43,040 nt of DNA from JACKBJ01 sp964549495 (GTDB lineage Bacteria; Chloroflexota; Anaerolineae; Epilineales; Epilineaceae): NCBI GenBank assembly GCA_964549495.1, contig CAZJWJ010000039.1:1-43040 (forward strand), given 5' to 3'. The notes below the pieces were generated by a model. That model was not told the DNA's origin and did not search any database. It worked only from the letters and a program-made list of their open reading frames with translations. Shown piece by piece: positions 9,285 through 17,222 of the stretch. Every line of letters starts with the position of its first letter. Position 1 is the first letter of the stretch. Position numbers and translations under genes: made by a program.

Positions 9285-12200
9285 ATGACCCCGACGTCCA
9301 GATCCCTGCCGGCTCGCGCCCTGATCCTGGTGCTCTGCTTGGCCGGCCTGCTCGAGCCGATGGCGGCGAGCGCGGCGCCGTCCGTCCAGACCCGCTCCGA
9401 CCTGGCAGGACCCTGGCAGCTGGTGGAGACCTGGAGCGGGCGGAGTCGCCCCGAGCAGCCTGGGCAGGTCTCCAGCATCCGCGACATCGCGCGCGGCCCC
9501 TCGGGCAGGCTGTATGTCCTCGATGCCGACCGAGATCGATTGGAGCTCTTCGATGAAGCCGGGGTCCCCCTGCGAAGCCTCGAGCTCTTCGAAGCCAGCG
9601 ATGCCAACATTTGGAAGGCTCAGGCGCTGGCGGTCGGGCCCGGCGGGACGATCCACGTGTTGTCCTGGTCCTCGCGAGTCCAAGGCACGCGCTATGCCAG
9701 CCGGCTGGACCGCCTCACGGCCGAGGGCCGCCGCTCGAGCAGCCTGCGTTTTCACTCGGCCCGTCCGCAACCCTACCGCGACCTGGCGGTGGACGCCGCC
9801 GGCCGGCTCCTGCTCTCGCGCATCCAGCCCACCAGCCTGGAGGGCGAGCCGCTGGACACGGGGGGCCCCGGTCCGGCCGTCGAGCTGCGCGCGCCGGACG
9901 GCCGGCTCCTGGCCCGGCGCGCACCGCCCGCGCTCGGCCAGCCCGGCAGCCTGACGCGAAGCGCCGAGGGCCGCATCTACGTGGTCAACCGCGTGCAGCC
10001 CAACATCAACCTGCCGGGGGGCGAGGATCCGCGACCGGCTTCCGAGGAGCTGCCGCCGGCCGAGCCCGAGGAAGGCATCCTGATCTTCGACGCGGAGCTG
10101 ACCCTGGAGGCCTTCGTGGCCTTCACCGCCGCCGAGGACATCGCGGCCGGCGCGGGCGACATCTACGTCTCGCGCGGCCTCGAGCTCTATTCGCTGGGCC
10201 AGGACTTGCCCCTGCTCTCGGCGCCGGCCGGCAACCCCGCCGCCGGCATCGGCGAGCGCCTCTTCTTGGCCGGCCGGCCCGAGGGCGGGTTGGCGCTGGG
10301 CATCGGCCATTGCAGCTTGCAGGGCTTGGCCATCCTCGACGATCCGCGCGCGGCCGGCGATTCGCGCTGGATCGACATCGGCGGCGCGCCGGCCGGTAGC
10401 GCGCCGGAGCTGCCGGTGGCCATCGCGGCCGGCCAGAGCGTGGCCCTCTTGCAGGGCCGCTACGATCCCTCGCGCGAGGCGGCGGACGTCCGACTGGTCG
10501 CGGGACCGCGCGGCAGCATCCCTCAGACCTTGCAGTCCTGGTCCGGAGGCCAGCCCACCGGCTCGCGCGGGCTCTGCAGCGGCCCCGGCCCCTGGCGGGC
10601 ACGCGATGTCGCGATGGACGCCGGCGCGCGCTTCGTCATGGACCGCGTGTCCCTGCGCCGCATCGACGCGGAGCCCTGGCCGACCTGGACCCGCGTGCCG
10701 CTGGACCCCGGCGGCCTGGGCCCGGAGCCCTGGCTGGTGGCCGTGGATGCCGGGGGCGGACGCCTGTCCCTGATCGACGCGGCCCGCGACGCGCTGATCC
10801 TGATGGACGACGCGGGCGGCGAGCTGTCGCGCTGGCCGATCCAGACCGGTCGACTGCTCGGCGATGACCTGCTGCCGGTAGATCTGGCGTCGACCGAAAC
10901 GAGCCTGCTGCTGGCCGACCGCGGCCGGCGCCGCGTGGTCGAGACGGACCTCGATGGCCGAGCGCTCGGCAGCTGGCACCTGCCCTCGCCCCCACGGCGC
11001 ATCGCGGCCGGCCCCGCGGGCCAGGCCTTCGTACTGGGCGCCGACGGCTGGATCTACGCCTTGGCGCCGGAGGGCCGCATCGACAGCGCCTGGCCGCTGC
11101 CGGATGTCGGGGCCGGGTCCCAAGCCGAGGCCTACGACCTCGCGGTGGACGAGCGGGGCCGCGTCCTGGTCAGCTACGCCCGGCTCGAGCTGGATGTCGA
11201 CGCCCCGGCTGCCTGGTCGCTGCGCATGCCGGCCCATCCCGTGACCGCGGCCGGCGTCTGGGTCTACGAGAAGCGCGAGGGCCAGCCGCCGCTGGCGATC
11301 GAAGCGACGCCCGATGCCTGTCTCCTGCGCGGCGGCGCGCGAGCCCGACCCGAGCGCGCGTTGACCGGCCAGTCGATCCAGCTCGAAGTCCAGCTGGACG
11401 GGCATTGCGCGGCCCGACCCCGGCCGACCCAGCTGGTATTGCTGCTCGACCGTTCCCGTTCGATGGGCTTCCGCGACAGCCTGGCCATGGCGACGGAGAG
11501 CCTGCAGGCGCTCTTGGCCATGCTCGAGCGCCAGGAGATGGAGCTGGCCCTGGTGGTCTTCGACGAGAAGGCCCGGCTCCTCTTGCCCTTGGGCAGCGAG
11601 GCCTCGCGCTTCGCGCCGGCCTTGGCCGGCATCGAGCCCGATGGCGGCACCTGGGCCGAATCGGGCTTGGAAATGGCGGGCCGCCTGCTGGCCGAAGCCG
11701 AGCCGGGCCCGCGCCAGGAGGTCCTGGTGATCACCGACGGCGCCTTCGAGCATCCCGCCCTGGCCGAGGCCGCCGCCGCCGAGCTGCGCGCGGCGGGCAT
11801 CGGGGTCCGGGTGCTGGCCTGGGTCAACGAGGCCTTCGATCCCTCGCGCCAGCTCTTGCCGCTCGAACGCGTGGCCGGGGGCGGCGATCGGGTCTGGTTC
11901 GCGCCCCTGCCGCAGCGGCTGGCCGAGCTGGCCGCGGCGCTCTCCAGCCTGCCGACCGAGGGCTGGATCGAGGCGCTCGAGGTCGAGCTGCCGCTACCCG
12001 CCGAATTCGAGTATCGCCCCGGTAGCGCCGAGCCCGGCGGGCGCTACGATGCCGCAGGTCACCGCCTGCTGTGGACCCTGGGGCCGGTCGGGCCGGAGCA
12101 AGCCCTCATGCTACGGGCCGAGGTCAGCGCGGGCGGGCCGGCCAGCTGGCCGGAGGATCTCGAGGCGCGGCTCGAGTATCGGGACGCTTCGGGCCACCAG

Positions 12201-12293
12201 GGCCGGCGCGGCATCCCGGCGCCCTCGCTGGAGGTGCTGGAAGCGGCTGGCCAGCTCTGGCTGCCCTGGGTGCGGGACGACGACCGCCCGTGA
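9285..12293 (+). CDS. Secreted beta-propeller protein with one VWA domain (paralogue of the upstream gene)
   Basis: A 1002-residue protein parallel to its upstream neighbour over most of its length. Equivalent stretches include PWQLVETW versus SYRLVDTW, EEGILIFDAE versus AEGILIFGAD, and IGHCSLQGLAIL versus MNHCYFQGLLRF. It has a signal peptide (residues about 10-31), propeller blades to about residue 660, the C-X28-C module (C680, C709), one VWA domain with an intact D722-x-S724-x-S726 site, and a DUF11-like sandwich. It ends LWLPWV at residues 991-996, where the upstream protein goes on into a second VWA domain. No ribosome site is visible in the 10-bp gap, so translation is probably coupled to the upstream gene. 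A tandem duplication with loss or gain of the terminal VWA is the simplest explanation. Function is unknown. Confidence 0.85.
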   Translation: MTPTSRSLPARALILVLCLAGLLEPMAASAAPSVQTRSDLAGPWQLVETWSGRSRPEQPGQVSSIRDIARGPSGRLYVLDADRDRLELFDEAGVPLRSLELFEASDANIWKAQALAVGPGGTIHVLSWSSRVQGTRYASRLDRLTAEGRRSSSLRFHSARPQPYRDLAVDAAGRLLLSRIQPTSLEGEPLDTGGPGPAVELRAPDGRLLARRAPPALGQPGSLTRSAEGRIYVVNRVQPNINLPGGEDPRPASEELPPAEPEEGILIFDAELTLEAFVAFTAAEDIAAGAGDIYVSRGLELYSLGQDLPLLSAPAGNPAAGIGERLFLAGRPEGGLALGIGHCSLQGLAILDDPRAAGDSRWIDIGGAPAGSAPELPVAIAAGQSVALLQGRYDPSREAADVRLVAGPRGSIPQTLQSWSGGQPTGSRGLCSGPGPWRARDVAMDAGARFVMDRVSLRRIDAEPWPTWTRVPLDPGGLGPEPWLVAVDAGGGRLSLIDAARDALILMDDAGGELSRWPIQTGRLLGDDLLPVDLASTETSLLLADRGRRRVVETDLDGRALGSWHLPSPPRRIAAGPAGQAFVLGADGWIYALAPEGRIDSAWPLPDVGAGSQAEAYDLAVDERGRVLVSYARLELDVDAPAAWSLRMPAHPVTAAGVWVYEKREGQPPLAIEATPDACLLRGGARARPERALTGQSIQLEVQLDGHCAARPRPTQLVLLLDRSRSMGFRDSLAMATESLQALLAMLERQEMELALVVFDEKARLLLPLGSEASRFAPALAGIEPDGGTWAESGLEMAGRLLAEAEPGPRQEVLVITDGAFEHPALAEAAAAELRAAGIGVRVLAWVNEAFDPSRQLLPLERVAGGGDRVWFAPLPQRLAELAAALSSLPTEGWIEALEVELPLPAEFEYRPGSAEPGGRYDAAGHRLLWTLGPVGPEQALMLRAEVSAGGPASWPEDLEARLEYRDASGHQGRRGIPAPSLEVLEAAGQLWLPWVRDDDRP

Positions 12294-12317
12294 TGCGATC
12301 TCGCGGACCGGTCGCCG

Positions 12318-12333
12318 GTCACGCCTTCGTGAC
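12318..12333. terminator. Weak bidirectional hairpin between convergent genes
   Basis: GTCACG and CGTGAC form a 6-bp stem with a CCTT loop in the 102-bp gap between the convergent propeller/VWA and glycosidase genes. There is no T-run on either side, so terminator function is uncertain. Confidence 0.3.
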
Positions 12334-12395
12334 GGCCATGGATCGAGCCGTGAACGCGGTCGAGTGAGCATCGGCCGCGTGCGCAGAACAGACGA

Positions 12396-13976
12396 CTAGC
12401 GCGCGATCCGAGGCAGCCAGAGTCGCTTCGCGTCGGTCGTCGGGCTCGGCGTCTCGGCCGGGCCGGGTGTCGGCACCTCGGTACCCGGATCGATCCATCC
12501 CGCGGCCTCCAGTCGCAGCACCGCATCGTGGCCGAAGGGGGACTGGAACCGCCGTTGGCTCCCCGCCGGGACCCAGGCCTCACCCTGGCGCCACGATCCC
12601 GTTTCCGGGTCCAGCCATCGAGGGGAGTAGGAGTACTCGGTCGAGCCCCAAGTCGACAAGTCCACCTCGATCGGCCCGCCACTCGGCGCATAGACCAGCA
12701 TCGCCTGGTCGATGCGCTCGCCGTCGCCGCCGGCCAAGCAGTAGCGAGTCGAGCAGAGCTCCGGGCGAGGCACCATGTCCGCGAGGGAGGATCCGAGGTC
12801 CTCGCTCAGCCGGCGGATGAAGCCCAGATTGGCCCGCAGGCTCAGCCAGCGCGGGTCGTCGAAGTCGAAGCCGGCGCCGCCGGAGCCGTAGGCCTCGCCG
12901 TCGTAGCCGTCCATGAAGATCGGGTGCTGCCCGCGGGTGAAGGCCTTCCAAGCCCAGGCTCGATCACCGCAGATGCCGCAGAGGTGGTCGGTGTCGGCCA
13001 GGATCACCTTGCGGCCGTCGGCCGGCGGCGGATCGTCCAGGCTGCCGTTGGGCGAGATCCAGTCGGCCGGGCTGGCGTAGAGGTCGGCGTTGTCGCCGCC
13101 GGGCCACTCGACCGTCATGCCCTCCGGATGCCGGACGCCCAGCTCGTCCTCGATGGACCGGACGGTCTCGATCATCCGGTACTGCCAGGCTTCCGAGCCG
13201 CCGTGGCTCTCGTTGGAGATCTCGTAGAGCACGTTGTCCATGTCGGCCAGGGTCTCGATGACGGCCCGGAGGTAGTCGGTCTGGACCGCCGTGACCTCGG
13301 GCAGGCGCAGGCTGTGCACCGCCTCGCCGCTGCCGGTCCCGTCGGGATCGCCGTCGATCCCGTCGACGTTGTTGTCCCGGTGCATCGGGTGGCCCTGCCA
13401 GGGGTTGCCGGCCGCATGGCCGCCCTTGTCGGCCGAGACGCTCCAGCCGTTGAAGAGCATGATCGACACGTAGAAGCCCGAGGCGCGCGCCATGTCGACC
13501 CGATCGTGCAGCCGGCGCAGCCAGTCAGGGTCGAGGCGGCTCAAATCGTGCTTGGGCCGGCCGTCCAGCGCCAGGCCCGGTCCGCTGCGGATCCAGGGCA
13601 GGGGATCGTACCAGTAGTCCTCGTCGGCGGTCTCGGTCGACCCGCGCGCCTGCTCCCAGGTCCACATCCGGAAGAAGTTGTGCTCCTGGCGGTAGAGGAA
13701 ATCGAGATAGGCGCCGTAGTCGAAGGCCGGCGGCGGGAAGCCAGCGCCATTGTCGACCAGGTTGGACCAGGTATGCGAGCCGGTCAGGAGCACCGGCATG
13801 CCATCGGCGTCGATGAAGTAGCGCCCGTTCTCGGGATGCACCCGCAAGGGTCCGCGGGTGGGCGATGCGGCCCGGGCCGGCGAGGCAGCATCCGGAGCGA
13901 TCGCGATCGTCATGCCGACGAGGCTCAGCGTCAACACGAGCAGGAAGACAAGGTAGCGGGCGGGCTCTTGCGCCAT
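12396..13976 (-). CDS. Secreted glycoside hydrolase, DUF4038/GH140 (apiosidase-like)
   Basis: A 526-residue secreted protein with a TIM-barrel glycosidase core. The ATG at 13976 has a CAGGAG site 7-8 bases upstream and opens a hydrophobic signal segment (YLVFLLVLTLSLVGMTIAIA). The mature part begins LRVHPENGRYFIDADGMPVLLTGSHTW and continues with NFFRMWTWE, both typical of the DUF4038 fold. YEISNES carries the likely catalytic acid/base Glu256; DTDH (Asp328/Asp330) lies where a second acidic residue is expected. That catalytic assignment is inference. A C-terminal sandwich resembling the putative collagen-binding domain follows, then a Thr/Pro-rich spacer and the terminal motif LWLPRI. The family cleaves plant or bacterial polysaccharide side chains (for example apiose in rhamnogalacturonan II). 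The true substrate cannot be read here. It lies 94 bp downstream of the CotH gene on the same strand. Confidence 0.85.
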   Translation of the reverse strand: MAQEPARYLVFLLVLTLSLVGMTIAIAPDAASPARAASPTRGPLRVHPENGRYFIDADGMPVLLTGSHTWSNLVDNGAGFPPPAFDYGAYLDFLYRQEHNFFRMWTWEQARGSTETADEDYWYDPLPWIRSGPGLALDGRPKHDLSRLDPDWLRRLHDRVDMARASGFYVSIMLFNGWSVSADKGGHAAGNPWQGHPMHRDNNVDGIDGDPDGTGSGEAVHSLRLPEVTAVQTDYLRAVIETLADMDNVLYEISNESHGGSEAWQYRMIETVRSIEDELGVRHPEGMTVEWPGGDNADLYASPADWISPNGSLDDPPPADGRKVILADTDHLCGICGDRAWAWKAFTRGQHPIFMDGYDGEAYGSGGAGFDFDDPRWLSLRANLGFIRRLSEDLGSSLADMVPRPELCSTRYCLAGGDGERIDQAMLVYAPSGGPIEVDLSTWGSTEYSYSPRWLDPETGSWRQGEAWVPAGSQRRFQSPFGHDAVLRLEAAGWIDPGTEVPTPGPAETPSPTTDAKRLWLPRIAR

Positions 13977-14001
13977 GGATCGACTCCTGGTCCTCGGGTC
14001 T

Positions 14002-14019
14002 CGAGATCGCGCGATCTCG
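14002..14019. promoter_or_regulatory. Perfect 18-bp palindrome upstream of the glycosidase gene
   Basis: CGAGATCGCGCGATCTCG is perfectly self-complementary and lies 26-43 bp upstream of the glycosidase ATG. It is the right size and place for a dimeric repressor site. No clear -10/-35 pair was found beside it, so the gene may also be read from the CotH transcript. Confidence 0.4.
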
Positions 14020-14070
14020 TATGCTCGAGCGCGGGATCGCAGGCCACTCACGCGCTGTGCCTAGGGCACG

Positions 14071-16368
14071 TCAGCGCAGCTCCACCCGCGGTAGGTAGGC
14101 CTGCCAGCCCACGCGGCGGCAGTCGTTGGCTTGGCCAGGGCTGGGCCGGTCGCAGGGGCGCCAGGCGACTTGGCCATCCGTGGCCCGTCCCCAGCTGCGA
14201 TCGGGCAGCTGGGGACCGTAGTCGACCCGGTCGACCACGGCCTCGCGGGTGCTCAGGAGTAGCTGCTCGCCGTCCTTGTCCAGGCGGAAGGGGGCGTGAT
14301 CGAGCCCTTCCTCGGGCGCGCCGTCGGTCCAGATCAAGAGGTGCTGGCCGGGCTGGAGCGTCGTCTCGGGCAGGGCGAAGGCCCAGGGGAGCACCGGATC
14401 GTCGGAGAGGAAGTAGCCGGCCAGGTCGACCGGCCCATCGCCGCGGTTGTAGAGCTCGACCCAGTCCTCGAAGTCGCCGCCGGCATCGGCCAGCGTGCCC
14501 TGGTTGTCGGCCATCAGCTCGTTGATCACCAGGTCGCCGGCCGGCCGCTCGGGCAGCCGGATGCCGGCCACGCGGTAACGATAGGGTTCTGTCAGGGTAG
14601 CGGCCGGCGCGAAGACCACGCGACCGTCGGCGGTCTGGGCGCGCAGGACGTAGGAGACCCGGCTGCCCGGCGCCTGGGGCGGGATTCGGGCCTGCCAGAA
14701 TCGCTGGCCTTCGTCTTCGACGACCGCCATGGACAGGCGCAACTCGGCACCCCCGTCGACCCGGTAGCGTAGCTCGACCTCGCTGGGGCGATCGCTGCCC
14801 TCGAACCGCGACCGCACGAGCACGGCCTGCTCGCGATCCGGCTCGGCCGGCTGCATGCCCTGCTCGGTCAGCCGAAGGGCGGGCGCGACCAGCTCGGGCA
14901 TCCGCTCCGGGTCGGAGAGGAAGGCATGCCGCGCCTCGGCCGTGCTCGAGAGGCCGGGGATGAGCGTGGTCACAGTGCGGTTGCCGAAGGGGGTGTGGTA
15001 GAGCAGATCCCGGTCCATGCCGCGCTCGAAGTCCTCGAACTCGTAGATGCCCTCGCGCTCCTCGCGCACCGCCTCGCGGATCAGGTCCTGGCCGGCGCGG
15101 GCCACCGCTACCAGGTGGGCCGGCGCCAGCACCTGGTCGCGCAGGCTGCGGACGTGGGCGGCGTAGTCGGCTCGGTAACTCGGCACCGACAGGAGGCGCC
15201 GGATCAAGGGCCGGTCCGGCCGCTCGGCCTGGTCGAAGGGGTCGGTCTCGGCGAAGGGCACCGGATTTCGGGTGATCAGCTCGCCGAACCAGGCGTGGAA
15301 GGTGGCGAAGGACAGGTTCCAATCCCAGTTGAGCAGGTGGAAGCGCCGACCGGCGGGTTCCTGGTGCAGGTAGTAGTTGTGCCCGGCGTAGTAGCTATCG
15401 TAGTTGAGCAGGACGTTGTTGGCCGCCAGGTACCAGAGCGCGGCATCCACGTCCAGGTGCTCGCGGATCGCCGCCTCGAAGTCCTCGTCGGCGATGCCGC
15501 CCTGGCGCACCGGCGCGTCGAGGGCACGGGTCAGGGTCTGGAGCGCTTCGAAGGCAGTATCCTCGTCCGCGTAGCCCCGCTTGAGCTCGTAGCCGCGGCG
15601 GTAGGCTTGTAGGTCCCCGTGGTAGTCCAAGGTGGAGGACTCGAGCTGGGTGTCGGCGGGGTTGTCGGCCTTGATCAAGAGTCCGCTGTCGCCGAACCAA
15701 GCGTCCAAGAAGGTCTTCTCGATCTGCTCGACCATCAGGTAGACGCCCAGGTAGCGATCGTTGACCCAGACCTTGGCGAAGGCCGACTGGGGGATGGGCA
15801 TGAAGTCGCGCAGGAGCCGGTAGGCCGCCGCCTCGCGCTGCATGGTCGGGTCGCCCCAGCCGTTGTTGAGGTTGACCACGTCGTAGCCCCAGAGCTCCTG
15901 CCCGGGCCGGAAGGCATCGATGGACAGGTTGAAGGGCTTCTTGGGCCCGTCCACGCTCAGCGAGGTATTGCCCTTGAGCCGCAGCCCTACCTCCTCGAGC
16001 TGCCGCCCGTCCACGTTCACCCGCACCGGCGCGTCCAGGCCCCGCCGCAGGTTGCGGTCGAGCAGGGCCTGCCAGTTGGCGCTCTCGACCTCGATGCGGA
16101 TCTCGCGCAAGCGCGCCGGGTCGTAGAGCCGCTCGTCCTGGTCGACCCAATCGTGCACGTCTGGCCGCGGCGCGCGGTCGACGGCCGCGAAGCCGGCCGG
16201 CGCGCGAAGCGCCGCGTCTGGTCGCGCGTCCCCGGCGCCTTCGATGGCCGGCGGCCGAGGCTCGCGTCGATCGGCCGGCTCCTGCGCCCGAACCGCCCCC
16301 GACAGGGCCGCGGTGAGCCCGACGAGCAGGGCACAGGTCAGGGCGCTCGAAGTGAGCCGCCGGCTCAT
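14071..16368 (-). CDS. Secreted CotH kinase-family protein with lamin-tail domain
   Basis: A 765-residue protein with a signal peptide (cleavage likely after AVRA28). The CotH kinase domain spans about residues 65-440. Supporting motifs are VGLRLKGNTSLSVDG, KKPFNLSID, VNLNNGWGDPTMQREAAAYR, YLMVEQIEKTFL and the NWDWNLSF active-site Asp motif. CotH proteins are atypical protein kinases, known from spore coats of Bacillus and from bacterial cellulosome-like and fungal surface proteins. A spacer domain follows, then a lamin-tail (LTD) beta-sandwich (DLVINELMADNQG to LLIWTDG). The C-terminus is AYLPRVELR. The ATG at 16368 overlaps the stop of the upstream DUF1992 gene as ATGA, so translation is coupled. 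A frame reaching back to 17022 exists but has no signal peptide at its start and overlaps that gene. Its partner or substrate is unknown; surface kinase or adhesin is likely. Confidence 0.88.
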   Translation of the reverse strand: MSRRLTSSALTCALLVGLTAALSGAVRAQEPADRREPRPPAIEGAGDARPDAALRAPAGFAAVDRAPRPDVHDWVDQDERLYDPARLREIRIEVESANWQALLDRNLRRGLDAPVRVNVDGRQLEEVGLRLKGNTSLSVDGPKKPFNLSIDAFRPGQELWGYDVVNLNNGWGDPTMQREAAAYRLLRDFMPIPQSAFAKVWVNDRYLGVYLMVEQIEKTFLDAWFGDSGLLIKADNPADTQLESSTLDYHGDLQAYRRGYELKRGYADEDTAFEALQTLTRALDAPVRQGGIADEDFEAAIREHLDVDAALWYLAANNVLLNYDSYYAGHNYYLHQEPAGRRFHLLNWDWNLSFATFHAWFGELITRNPVPFAETDPFDQAERPDRPLIRRLLSVPSYRADYAAHVRSLRDQVLAPAHLVAVARAGQDLIREAVREEREGIYEFEDFERGMDRDLLYHTPFGNRTVTTLIPGLSSTAEARHAFLSDPERMPELVAPALRLTEQGMQPAEPDREQAVLVRSRFEGSDRPSEVELRYRVDGGAELRLSMAVVEDEGQRFWQARIPPQAPGSRVSYVLRAQTADGRVVFAPAATLTEPYRYRVAGIRLPERPAGDLVINELMADNQGTLADAGGDFEDWVELYNRGDGPVDLAGYFLSDDPVLPWAFALPETTLQPGQHLLIWTDGAPEEGLDHAPFRLDKDGEQLLLSTREAVVDRVDYGPQLPDRSWGRATDGQVAWRPCDRPSPGQANDCRRVGWQAYLPRVELR

Positions 16369-16907
16369 CCGCCGTCCTCGACGAAGCGCGCCAGCTCCGC
16401 GTCGATGCGCAACCGCATCACCTGGCGCTCGCGCAGCGGAACCTCCAGGTTGAAGCGGTCGATCAGGCGGTTGAGCGCTTCGGCGCGTTCGCGCCACCGA
16501 TCCACGCGCTGCCGCAGCTGGCCTGCGACCCAGGCCCCATCCGCCTCGGCCTCGTCGGAACCCTCGAGCTCCGCCCGCGCCTCGCCAAGCCAACGCTCGA
16601 TGCGCTCGAGCTCCCGCTTCAAATCCTCGCGCTCGGCCTGGATGCGCTTGGCATCCTCGATCCAGCCCGGCACCATGCCGGCGTTCTTGAGCACGTGGTT
16701 GGCCATCCAGGCCTCGTCGTCGCGGTCGCTGTCCCAGCGCAGCGGCTTGCCCTTGCCCGGCAGGGCATCGAAGTCGCCGCGCTCCATGGCCTCGGCGATC
16801 TGCTGGTCGATCCCCCGCTGGCGGGCTTGTTGACGCTGGCGAACCTTCTCGCGATCGATCTCGCGCCGGAACTGCTCGTCCGCGTCGAAGAGCTCGCGCT
16901 CGTTCAT
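16365..16907 (-). CDS. DUF1992 protein (DnaJC28-like conserved domain)
   Basis: A small cytoplasmic protein of 180 residues. The conserved DUF1992 block lies in the N-terminal half: IAEAMERGDFDALPGKGKPL, then MANHVLKNAGMVPGWIED. This block is shared with human DNAJC28 and with bacterial YhdN/YdjL-type proteins but lacks a J domain. The C-terminal half is rich in charged helices (EREDLKRELERIERWL), probably a coiled coil. The ATG at 16907 has a perfect AGGAGG 7 bases upstream. Its molecular function is not established. It is the first gene of a two-gene unit with the secreted CotH protein, joined by a 4-base ATGA overlap, an odd pairing of a cytoplasmic and a secreted product. Confidence 0.88.
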   Translation of the reverse strand: MNERELFDADEQFRREIDREKVRQRQQARQRGIDQQIAEAMERGDFDALPGKGKPLRWDSDRDDEAWMANHVLKNAGMVPGWIEDAKRIQAEREDLKRELERIERWLGEARAELEGSDEAEADGAWVAGQLRQRVDRWRERAEALNRLIDRFNLEVPLRERQVMRLRIDAELARFVEDGG

Positions 16908-16951
16908 CGCCGTCCTCCTGCAATGGGTCGCGGCCCGCGTGCCGCAACCTG

Positions 16952-16957
16952 ATTCTA
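16952..16957 (-). promoter_or_regulatory. -10 element for the DUF1992-CotH unit
   Basis: The minus strand reads TAGAAT, five of six consensus bases, 45 bp before the DUF1992 start. The -35 region is not convincing. The 315-bp stretch 16908-17222 holds this element, the terminator at 17157-17191 and no supported gene. Confidence 0.45.
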
Positions 16958-17156
16958 GGGCAGGTCCGACCCGAGGCGTAGGGGCTCTCCCGCCACGGCA
17001 CCCGCCCAACCATCCCGGTCACGTGGAGTCGATTTCGAAGCCGCGCGCCGCTCGGACGTCGAGCGAGTCGACCGTCGCCGGGGCTCCATGAGGTCTGGAC
17101 CCCGAGACGACATCAATTTCTACGCTCGCAGTCTCCCGGCCGTGACTCGAAACGCG

Positions 17157-17191
17157 AGCGCGGCGCCCCCTTCCTCGGGGAGCGCCGCGCT
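17157..17191 (-). terminator. Strong terminator hairpin after the third propeller/VWA gene
   Basis: Left arm 17157-17170 and right arm 17177-17191 pair over 14 bp (AGCGCGGCGC/GCGCCGCGCT plus CCCC/GGGG) with one bulged A and a 6-base loop. It lies about 30 bp beyond the stop codon at 17223. On the minus strand it is followed by CGCGTTTC, a weak T-run. Confidence 0.7.
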
Positions 17192-17222
17192 GATGAGCCT
17201 CGTCGATTCGGCTAGCCGAGCA

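Noticed and set aside
9036..11753. Very long open frames antisense to real genes (for example 905 residues here, 787 at 7247-9610, 932 at 40064-42862, 719 at 21525-23684)
   Set aside because: They mirror high-GC codon structure of the real genes, have Arg/Gly/Ala-rich or low-information translations, no family motifs and no ribosome sites.
16369..17022. N-terminal extension of the CotH frame back to 17022
   Set aside because: It overlaps the well-supported DUF1992 gene in another frame and would bury the signal peptide.
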